64,000 nucleotides of DNA from Pseudomonadota bacterium (GTDB lineage Bacteria > Pseudomonadota > Alphaproteobacteria > Reyranellales > Reyranellaceae), in contig JAFEFF010000222.1 in NCBI GenBank assembly GCA_018240745.1, forward strand, positions 1 through 64,000, in the 5' to 3' direction. A program made the translations under genes and the position numbers. The notes beneath the pieces are model-generated. The model was not told the DNA's origin, ran no database searches, and saw only the letters and a program-made list of their open reading frames with translations. Positions within the stretch are counted from its first letter, which is position 1. Every line of letters begins with the position of its first letter. Positions 57,720 through 64,000 of this stretch are shown in pieces.

Positions 57720-58847
57720 ATGAGCGTTCTGTTCTCGCCCGTCGATCTGGGCGGCGTCACCTTGCCCAATCGCATCGTCGTCTCGCCGATGTGCCAGTAT
57801 TCGTCGATCGACGGCAGCGCCCAGCCCTGGCACCACGTGCACTACGGCATGATGGCAATGTCGGGGGCGGGCCTGCTGTGCTTCGAGGCAACGCACGTCG
57901 AGCGCGACGGCCGAATCACCCAGGGCTGCGCCGGCATGTACAGCGACGAGAACGAGGCGGCGCTGAAGCCGGTGGTCGACTGGGCGCGCGCCTGGATGCC
58001 CAACGTGAAGCTCGGCATCCAGCTCGGCCATGCCGGCCGCAAGGCCTCGGCGCAGCGGCCGTGGAAGGGCGGTGGGCCGCTCACGCAGGCAGATGCGCCG
58101 GACCTGCCATGGACGACGTACTCGGCCTCCGCGGTCGCCTATGACACCAAGTGGCACACGCCGATCGCGCTCGACGATGTCGGGCTGAAGCGCGTGAAGC
58201 GGGCCTTCGTCGACGCCACCCTGCGCAGCCTGCGGCTCGGCTTCGACGTGATCGAGCTGCACGGCGCGCACGGTTATTTGCTGCACCAGTTCCTGTCGCC
58301 GCTCTCCAACCGCCGGACCGACGCGTATGGCGGCAGCATGGAAAAGCGCCGCCGTTTCCCGCTGGAAGTGTTTGATGCCGTACGCAAGCTCGTGCCGCGC
58401 GAGAAGGCGCTGGGCATGCGCCTCAGCGCCACCGACTGGGTCGAGGGCGGGCTGACGGTCGAGGATACGATCGAAACCGCGCGGCAGCTCAGGGCGTTGG
58501 GCTGCGATTTCGTCGATGTCAGCTCGGGCGGCAACTCGCCTTTGCAGAAGATCGCCGTGACGCCGGGCTATCACGTTCCGTTCGCCGCACGGGTCAGGAA
58601 AGAAGCCGGCATCAAGACATGGGCGGTCGGCGTCATCACCGAGCCGGAGCAGGCCGAACATATCGTTGCCGCTGGCGACGCCGACTGCACGGCGCATGCT
58701 CGGGCCTTCCTGCTCGACCCGCGTTGGGGCTGGAATGCGGCCCAGGCGCTCGGAGTCGAAACCCCGCCCTTGCCACTGCCCGCGGCCCGGGCGACAACCA
58801 TCCTGCCGTTCAAGCCCCGGCCCATCCTGGCGAAGGCGGCCGAATAG
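57720..58847 (+). CDS. Old yellow enzyme family NADH:flavin oxidoreductase (YqjM-like)
   Basis: 375 residues, TIM-barrel FMN ene-reductase. The N-terminal LPNRIVVSPMCQYSSIDG with Cys25 places it in the YqjM (thermophilic-like) class. QLGHAGRKASAQRPWKGG and FDVIELHGAHGYLLHQFLSPLSNRRTDAYGG hold the FMN- and substrate-binding histidines. It reduces activated C=C bonds using NAD(P)H. The next gene follows after 7 bp. Confidence 0.92.
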   Translation: MSVLFSPVDLGGVTLPNRIVVSPMCQYSSIDGSAQPWHHVHYGMMAMSGAGLLCFEATHVERDGRITQGCAGMYSDENEAALKPVVDWARAWMPNVKLGIQLGHAGRKASAQRPWKGGGPLTQADAPDLPWTTYSASAVAYDTKWHTPIALDDVGLKRVKRAFVDATLRSLRLGFDVIELHGAHGYLLHQFLSPLSNRRTDAYGGSMEKRRRFPLEVFDAVRKLVPREKALGMRLSATDWVEGGLTVEDTIETARQLRALGCDFVDVSSGGNSPLQKIAVTPGYHVPFAARVRKEAGIKTWAVGVITEPEQAEHIVAAGDADCTAHARAFLLDPRWGWNAAQALGVETPPLPLPAARATTILPFKPRPILAKAAE

Positions 58848-58854
58848 GAGCGCA

Positions 58855-59211
58855 ATGTCGAGCGTGCTGCTCGCAGAGGACGAATTCCTGATCCGGGCCG
58901 TGCTGGTCGAGGCCCTCGGCGGCGCCGGCTTCACCTGCATCGAGGCACCGACCGGCAAGGAGGCGCTCGACGTGCTGGCGGGCGACAAGCCGCTCGCCGC
59001 GGCGATCATCGATCTCGGCCTGCCTGACATGCCGGGCCTCGAGGTGATCGAGGCCGCGGTGAAGTACCGGCCGGGCATGCCGGTCATCCAATGCTCGGGC
59101 TCGCATGCCGCGGCGCTGGCTGTCGGGGGCGGCAAGGTCCACGTCTTTCACAAGCCGTACAATCCCGAGGAACTGTCGAACTTCATCGCCAAGCTGGCGC
59201 GCGGCGCCTGA
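58855..59211 (+). CDS. Stand-alone response-regulator receiver domain
   Basis: 118 residues, one CheY-like domain and nothing else. Acidic pocket E8, D9; phosphoacceptor D53 in IIDLGLPDMPG; the conserved lysine is in HKPYNP near the C-terminus, and a serine stands at the threonine switch position (QCSGS). AGGAG precedes ATG 58855. No histidine kinase lies in the window, so its partner is elsewhere. Likely co-transcribed with the OYE gene before it and the EamA gene after it. Confidence 0.92.
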   Translation: MSSVLLAEDEFLIRAVLVEALGGAGFTCIEAPTGKEALDVLAGDKPLAAAIIDLGLPDMPGLEVIEAAVKYRPGMPVIQCSGSHAAALAVGGGKVHVFHKPYNPEELSNFIAKLARGA

Positions 59212-59214
59212 GGC

Positions 59215-60105
59215 GTGGCCAACCCACCGACTGACCGCGTCCTGCGCGCCATCCTGTCGACCATCGTGGCGATGGCGTGCTTTGCCTGCCTGAACGCGAT
59301 GTCCAAGACGCTTTCGACCAGCGGCTATCCGGTGATCCTGGTGATCTGGGCGCGCTACATCTTCGCCTTCATTTTCATGCTGGCGATGTTCCTGCCGCGC
59401 AGCGGCCGCCAGCTGTTCGCGATCCGCCGGCTCTGGACCCAGGTGCTGCGCGGGATGCTGCTGTTCCTGTCGAGCTACCTGTTCTTTCACGGCGTGGTCT
59501 ATCTGCCGCTCGCCACGGCGGCGGCGATTTCGCTGTCGAGCCCGATCATCGTCACCGCCCTGTCGCCGAAGTTGCTCGGCGAGCAGGTCGGCCCGCGGCG
59601 CTGGGCGGCGGTGACGGTGGGCTTCGTCGGCGCGCTGATCGTGGTGCGGCCGGGCCACGCGGATTTCGACTGGCACGCGCTGCTGATCGTCGCCAGCACG
59701 GTCTGCAGCTCGTTCTACCAGCTGTTCTCGCGCCGCTACGGCCAGACCGAGCGGCCCGATGCGTCGGCGACCGTGGCGACCATCGTCGGCAGCCTGGCGG
59801 CATCGCCGTTCGTGCCGTTCGAATGGGTGACGCCGCACACGGTGTGGCACGCGGCCCTGTTCGTCGGCATGGGCATCATGGCCGGCACCGGCCACTATTT
59901 CCTGACCATCGCCTACAGCCAGGCGCCGGCATCGGTAGTGACCCCGTTCAACTACACCCAGTTGATCGGCTCGACGATCCTGGGCTATGCGGTGTTCGGC
60001 GAGTTCCCCGACTTCTGGACCTGGGTCGGCGCCGCCGTAATCATCGCCTCGGGGCTCTACATCGGATATCGCGAGGGAGTGCGATATCGGCAGAGAGCTA
60101 AGTAA
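59215..60105 (+). CDS. EamA/DMT family transporter
   Basis: 296 residues with ten hydrophobic helices in two EamA repeats (about 10-145 and 155-290). Typical segments are CLNAMSKTLSTSGYPVILVIWARYIFAF, LPLATAAAISLSSPIIVTALSPKLLGEQVGPRRW and VVTPFNYTQLIGSTILGYAVFGEFPDFWTWVGA. Probably an inner-membrane metabolite exporter or importer. GTG start 3 nt after the receiver stop. Its end overlaps the convergent dctM by 8 bp. Confidence 0.9.
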   Translation: MANPPTDRVLRAILSTIVAMACFACLNAMSKTLSTSGYPVILVIWARYIFAFIFMLAMFLPRSGRQLFAIRRLWTQVLRGMLLFLSSYLFFHGVVYLPLATAAAISLSSPIIVTALSPKLLGEQVGPRRWAAVTVGFVGALIVVRPGHADFDWHALLIVASTVCSSFYQLFSRRYGQTERPDASATVATIVGSLAASPFVPFEWVTPHTVWHAALFVGMGIMAGTGHYFLTIAYSQAPASVVTPFNYTQLIGSTILGYAVFGEFPDFWTWVGAAVIIASGLYIGYREGVRYRQRAK

Positions 60106-61420
60106 TCAGCTTGTCCGGCAGCCACATGGCGATCTCGGGCAGGAAGCAGAGCACCACGACGGCGAGCGTCATCAGGATCACGAACGGCACGATGCCCCAC
60201 ACCACGTCGCCGAGCGGGATGTCGGGCGCGATGTTCTTGATGACGAAGATGTTGAGCCCGACCGGCGGATGGATCAGGCCCATCTCCATGACGATGGTCA
60301 TGATCACGCCGAACCACACCAGATCGAAGCCGGCCGCCTTGAGCGGCGGCAGGATGATCGGCGCGGTCATCAGGATGATCGAGACCGGCGGCAGGAAGAA
60401 GCCCAGCACCACCACCATCACCAGGATCGCCGCCAGCAGCACCCAGCGCGACAGCTGCTGCGCCACAATCCAGCCGGCGACCGACTGGCTGATGTGCAGG
60501 TAGCTCATCACGTAGCTGTAGAACAGCGACATGCCGATGATCAGCATCAGCATGCTGGATTCGCGGATCGTGTTGGCCATGATCGGCTCGAGCTGCCGGG
60601 GACGCCAGGTGTTGTAGATCAGCGCAATCAGGACCAGGGCGAGAATGGCGCCGAGGCCGGCCGTCTCCGACGGCGTGGCGAAGCCGCCGTACAGCGCGAC
60701 CATGACGCCGGTCAGCAGCAGGACGAACGGCAGCACGCGTGGTAGCGCGGCGAACTTCTGGCCGAGCGTATAGCTCTCCCTGGAAAGCAGGGCGGAGCCT
60801 TCCTGGGCACGGCTCACTTCGCGCGAATACCGCCAGGCGGCGTAGGCCGCGAAGAAGCTGACCAGCAGCACGGCCGGGCCGATGCCCGCCAGGAAAAGCC
60901 GGCCGAGCGACTGCTCCGCCGCCACCGCATAAAGGATCATGGTGATCGAGGGCGGCAGCAGGATGCCGAGCGTGCCGCCGGCGGCAATCAGGCCGGCCGC
61001 GAAGCCGCCGGGGTAGCCGCGCTTGCGCATCTCCGGGATGCCGGCCGAGCCGATCGCCGAGCAGGTCGCCGGGCTCGATCCCGCCATGGCGGCGAACAGC
61101 GCGCAGGCGAAGACATTGGCGATGCCGAGGCCCCCGGGGATCCGATGCATCCAGACATGCAGCGCCGAGTAAAGGTCGCGACCGGCGGGCGACCGGCCGA
61201 TCGCGGCACCCTTGAGGATGAAGAGCGGGATCGACAGCAGGGTGATCGCCGACATCTCTTCGTAGACGTTCTGCGTCACCGTATCGAGCGCCGAATGCGG
61301 CATGAAGAGGAACATGAAGATCGTCGCCACCAGGCCGAGCGCGAACGAGATCGGCATGCCCGAGAACATGACGAGCAGGGTGACGCCGCCATAGAGGAGG
61401 CCGAGCGTGAAGGGGCTCAT
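60098..61420 (-). CDS. dctM: TRAP transporter large permease (DctM family), second system
   Basis: 440 residues, standard DctM length, about 12 helices. SPAGRDLYSALHVWMHRIPGGLGIANVFACALFAAMAGSSPATCSAIGSAGIPEMRKRGY in pieces, GTLGILLPPSITMILYAVAAEQSLGRLFLAGIGP and the late MEMGLIHPPVGLNIFVIKNIAPDIPLGDV are family hallmarks. The start overlaps the dctQ stop by 4 nt. Confidence 0.93.
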   Translation of the reverse strand: MSPFTLGLLYGGVTLLVMFSGMPISFALGLVATIFMFLFMPHSALDTVTQNVYEEMSAITLLSIPLFILKGAAIGRSPAGRDLYSALHVWMHRIPGGLGIANVFACALFAAMAGSSPATCSAIGSAGIPEMRKRGYPGGFAAGLIAAGGTLGILLPPSITMILYAVAAEQSLGRLFLAGIGPAVLLVSFFAAYAAWRYSREVSRAQEGSALLSRESYTLGQKFAALPRVLPFVLLLTGVMVALYGGFATPSETAGLGAILALVLIALIYNTWRPRQLEPIMANTIRESSMLMLIIGMSLFYSYVMSYLHISQSVAGWIVAQQLSRWVLLAAILVMVVVLGFFLPPVSIILMTAPIILPPLKAAGFDLVWFGVIMTIVMEMGLIHPPVGLNIFVIKNIAPDIPLGDVVWGIVPFVILMTLAVVVLCFLPEIAMWLPDKLIT

Positions 61421-61911
61421 AGGGGCAGCTCGGCCGGCGGTGCGTGCGGTGGCGGGGGGCGGAACGCCTGGAGGATGATCTGCACGGTGAGCAGCGTCAT
61501 GCCGACCGACATCAGGGAGTAGGGGATCCAGAGCGGCGGCGCCCAGGCGGTGGCGCTGACGTAGCCCTCGGTCCAGGCTTCGTTCAGGAGTGTCCAGGAC
61601 TTCCAGGCGAAGAAGGCGCAGAACAGTGCGCTCAGGATGTCGACGACGAAGAGGCGTACGCGATTGACCTTGGGCGGCAGGATCGAAGCCAATGCCTCGA
61701 TGCCGATATGGCCGCGCTGCGAGTGGACCCAGGCGGCCGCCAGGAACGACACGCCGATCAGCAGGAAGACGGAGAACTCGTCCTGCCAGTCCGTCGGCTC
61801 CGGCGTGAAGTAGCGCAGCAGGACGGAGTAGGTCAGCACGCAGGAGGCCAGAACGAGGGCGATCGCCGAAAGAACGACGATCGCCCTGTTGATGTAGCCG
61901 AGCAGTCTCAC
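61417..61911 (-). CDS. dctQ: TRAP transporter small permease (DctQ family), second system
   Basis: 164 residues, four membrane helices. LLRYFTPEPTDWQDEFSVFLLIGVSFLAAAWVHSQRGHIGIEAL is a typical DctQ core. The GTG start at 61911 overlaps the stop of the binding-protein gene as GTGA. The tail is proline-rich (RPPPPHAPPAELPL). Confidence 0.92.
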   Translation of the reverse strand: MRLLGYINRAIVVLSAIALVLASCVLTYSVLLRYFTPEPTDWQDEFSVFLLIGVSFLAAAWVHSQRGHIGIEALASILPPKVNRVRLFVVDILSALFCAFFAWKSWTLLNEAWTEGYVSATAWAPPLWIPYSLMSVGMTLLTVQIILQAFRPPPPHAPPAELPL

Positions 61912-62939
61912 GCCGAGACTTGCTGCGACAGCTTCAGGAACTCGGCGTTGCTGGCCGACTTGTCGGCGTATTCCTTCCAGCAGGTGCTCTTGGCGACGGC
62001 CTTCCACTTGTCGACCTCGGCCTGCTCGATGGCGTAGGTCTTGATGCCGCGCTTCTCGTAGACCTGGGCGACCGCCTCGTCGTCGGCCTTCGCCTTCTCG
62101 AGAGCGAACTTCTCCATATCCGCGCCGATATCCATGATCGCCGTCTGCTGGTCCTTGGGCAGCGAGTCGAACACCGACCTGGACATCAGCAGCGGCTCGA
62201 ACACGAAGAAGAAGCTCTTCTTGCGCGCCGTCGTCAGGCTCTTGGCAATCTCCTCGAGGCGGAACGAGATGAAGCTGGTCGAGGTCGTCATGCAGACGTC
62301 CATCGTGCCGGTCTGCATCGCTGCATAGAGCTCGTTCGACGGCATCGACACGACCGAGGCGCCGGCACCCTTCAGCATGAGGTCCATCTCGCGGCTGCCG
62401 CCGCGCACCTTCTTGCCCTTGACGTCCTCCGGCACGAGGATCGGCTTGGCGTCGCGGCTGGCCGAGCCGCCGGCCTGCCACAGCCAAGTGACCAGCACCG
62501 CGCCCTTCTCGGCCATCAGCGCGTTCAACCGCTTGCCGATCTCGGCCTTCTTCCAGGCGTAGCCCTGCTCGTAGGAGCTGACGACGCCCGGCATGAAGCC
62601 GATGTTGTATTCGCTGACCTCGCCGCCGGCGTAGTTCAGCGGATAGAGCGTCATGTCGAGCGCGCCGCGGCGGATCGCCGAGTACTGCGCCACCGTCTTG
62701 ACCAGCGAGGAGTTCGGATAGATCTCGGCGCCCAGCGCGCCGTTGGTCCTCTTCTCGAGCTCGGCCGCGAAGCGGCGGCAGAGCTGGTCACGAAAGTCGC
62801 CGGTGTCGATCGTGCCGCCGGGGAACTGGTGCGAGATCTTGAGCTTTTTGGTCTCGGCACGGGCCGTGCCGCCAATCCACGGCGCGACAAGCGGCGCGGC
62901 CGCCGTGGTCGCCAGAATCCGGCGTCGGGTGATCGTCAT
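61908..62939 (-). CDS. TRAP transporter substrate-binding protein (DctP family), second system
   Basis: 343 residues from ATG 62939, with GGGAG 7 nt upstream. A Tat-type signal peptide (TITRRRILATTAAAPLVAPW, ending ARA) precedes a DctP body: LKISHQFPGGTIDTGDFRDQLCRRFAAELEKRTNGAL, VPEDVKGKKVRGGSREMDLMLKGAGASVVSMPSNELYAAMQTGTMD in pieces. The RGGSREMD segment holds the usual carboxylate-binding arginine, so the ligand is probably an organic acid. Heads a canonical SBP-Q-M operon. Confidence 0.92.
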   Translation of the reverse strand: MTITRRRILATTAAAPLVAPWIGGTARAETKKLKISHQFPGGTIDTGDFRDQLCRRFAAELEKRTNGALGAEIYPNSSLVKTVAQYSAIRRGALDMTLYPLNYAGGEVSEYNIGFMPGVVSSYEQGYAWKKAEIGKRLNALMAEKGAVLVTWLWQAGGSASRDAKPILVPEDVKGKKVRGGSREMDLMLKGAGASVVSMPSNELYAAMQTGTMDVCMTTSTSFISFRLEEIAKSLTTARKKSFFFVFEPLLMSRSVFDSLPKDQQTAIMDIGADMEKFALEKAKADDEAVAQVYEKRGIKTYAIEQAEVDKWKAVAKSTCWKEYADKSASNAEFLKLSQQVSA

Positions 62940-63100
62940 TGGCAACTCCCTCCTGAACACAAGCCAAATCCCCAATTGTCGGGCGGATTGACTTCATTCG
63001 ATTTGCAAAGTCAACGGTTGCGTCCCATTCCAGCCCGCTCTGCGACCGCTTTTGCAGCGGGTGGCATGTCGCTTGCATCCTGCAAAGACAGTGCAGGCCG

Positions 63101-64000
63101 CTAGGTCCTCAGTCGCGCCACGTAGAAGCCGTCGAGGCCGCCGCGGTCGGCCCACATCGAGGGCAGGGTTCGGACGTCGCCGTTCGCCGTGATGGCCTCG
63201 GCAAGGCCGGGCAATTCGGCCGGTTGAACGGGCACGCGCTTCACCCGTGGCGTGCGGCCGAGCAAGGCTTCGATGCGCGCCGGCCCTTCGTCTTCCTCGA
63301 GCGAGCAGACGGCGTAGACCAGCGTGCCGCCGGGCTTCAGCAGCTCGAGTGCGTGCACCAGCAGCCGATCCTGCGTCAGTGTCAGGCGGCTCACGTCCCC
63401 GCCGTCCTTGAGCCAGGCGATGTCGGGGTGGCGGCGCAGGGTGCCGGTGCCGGAGCAGGGGGCGTCGAGCAGGATTGCGTCGAACGTCTCGGCAGGCGTC
63501 CATTTGCCGGCGTCCGCCGTCACCAGCTCGGCCGTCATGGCGGCGCGGGCGAGGTTGTCGTTCAACCGGGCGATGCGGCGCGCGGAGATGTCGACCGCGG
63601 TGACCATCGCGCCGCCCGCGCAGAGCTGCATCGTCTTGCCGCCCGGCGCGGCGCAGAGGTCGGTCACGCGCTTGCCGGCGACGTCGCCCAGCAGGCGCAC
63701 GGGGAGCGTGGCGGCGGCATCCTGCACCCACCAGGCGCCCTCGGCATAGCCCGGCAGCTCGGCGATCGCCCCGCCGGCGCGTCGGCGCAGCGTGCCGGTC
63801 GGCAGCTTCTCGGCCTCGAGACGCCCGGCCCAGAAGTCGGCGTCGCTGCGCGGCGTCAGGTCGAGCGGCGCCTCGATCAGGTGCGCGGCGGCGATGGCGC
63901 GGGTGGTTTCCTCGCCATAGCTCGCGACCCAGCTCTCCCACAGCCACTGCGGCGTATTGAGACGTGCCGGATCGCGGTCGCCCAGCATCGCCACGCCCTC
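63101..64000 (-). CDS. RsmB/NOP family rRNA cytosine-C5 methyltransferase, partial
   Basis: The 300 residues visible run to the right edge without a start, so the N-terminal (probably NusB-like) part is outside the window. SAM-binding motif VTDLCAAPGGKTMQLCAGG, motif IV ILLDAPCSGTGTLRRHPDIAW with one catalytic cysteine and motif VI LVYAVCSLEEDEG with the other mark an m5C methyltransferase. RsmB (16S C967) is most likely from the length and N-terminal MLGDRDPARLNTPQWLWESW. The C-terminus RGGLDGFYVARLR is typical. The 161 bp between it and the TRAP operon, divergent, hold no other feature. Confidence 0.9.
   Translation of the reverse strand, partial: EGVAMLGDRDPARLNTPQWLWESWVASYGEETTRAIAAAHLIEAPLDLTPRSDADFWAGRLEAEKLPTGTLRRRAGGAIAELPGYAEGAWWVQDAAATLPVRLLGDVAGKRVTDLCAAPGGKTMQLCAGGAMVTAVDISARRIARLNDNLARAAMTAELVTADAGKWTPAETFDAILLDAPCSGTGTLRRHPDIAWLKDGGDVSRLTLTQDRLLVHALELLKPGGTLVYAVCSLEEDEGPARIEALLGRTPRVKRVPVQPAELPGLAEAITANGDVRTLPSMWADRGGLDGFYVARLRT

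Noticed and set aside
1..64000. Prophage, integrative element or insertion sequence
   Set aside because: No integrase, transposase, phage structural gene, tRNA or attachment-site duplication is seen; only short palindromic repeats and the DUF559 cassette suggest mobility.

Overview
This is a GC-rich, gene-dense chromosomal segment that reads as a free-living alphaproteobacterium. The core order rpoZ-spoT-pdxJ-acpS-lepB-rnc-era-recO-parC, the dnaX-ybaB-recR block with the SRP RNA gene just upstream of dnaX, frequent 4-nt ATGA/GTGA overlaps, and the wealth of ABC/TRAP importers and CoA-transferases all fit. The style resembles Reyranella and related soil or aquatic Rhodospirillales/Hyphomicrobiales, but that genus is my guess. 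I see no prophage, IS transposase, CRISPR array or tRNA.

Layout. 1-11.3 kb is housekeeping: the folK 3' end, rpoZ, spoT, pdxJ-acpS, lepB-rnc-era, recO, parC and uppP. 11.4-14.7 kb holds a TRAP uptake system split into convergent units. 14.8-19.2 kb, minus strand, runs ffs (SRP RNA), dnaX, ybaB, recR, a DUF4126 membrane protein and bpt. 19.4-25.2 kb, minus strand, is a five-gene branched-chain-type ABC importer downstream of a flavin-dependent monooxygenase. 25.3-28.3 kb has a histone-H1-like protein, small hypotheticals, metY and a decayed chimeric gene fragment. 28.3-33.0 kb is a second complete liv-type importer. 33.1-37.9 kb has a damaged aquaporin, an Fbp/Pot-type ABC importer and a polysaccharide-deacetylase remnant. 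38-45 kb is an MlrC-type M81 peptidase with a five-gene Dpp/Opp importer. 45-49 kb has a DUF559 nuclease bracketed by inverted repeats, a thioesterase, a GST and a serine-glyoxylate-type aminotransferase divergent from a GntR regulator. 49-56.6 kb has a fused glycolate/D-lactate dehydrogenase, a tandem CaiB CoA-transferase, and on the minus strand a crotonase and an MmgE/PrpD protein. 56.7-60.1 kb has nudC, an old yellow enzyme, a lone receiver domain and an EamA transporter. 60.1-62.9 kb is a second TRAP operon, and the window ends inside an RsmB-type rRNA methyltransferase.

The most unusual content is intergenic. At least four families of structured repeats occur. One is a CTTCCTCCC...GGGGAGGTG family. 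Its members bracket the DUF559 nuclease gene, lie inside the Dpp and a liv operon, supply Shine-Dalgarno sequences to downstream genes, and in one case are read in frame inside the CoA-transferase gene. A second family is a pair of perfect 24-bp-arm palindromes that share their tips and centre but not their arms. The third is a pair of roughly 300-360 bp elements just downstream of era and of the thioesterase gene. They share a consensus DnaA-box sequence and a stem of fixed geometry with covarying bases, and each carries its own cluster of helically spaced short repeats. A fourth family is the GTCATCC(C/T)GAGCG-type cruciform. Three gene remnants (ABC ATPase/PLP-enzyme chimera, aqpZ, polysaccharide deacetylase) look like deletion scars.
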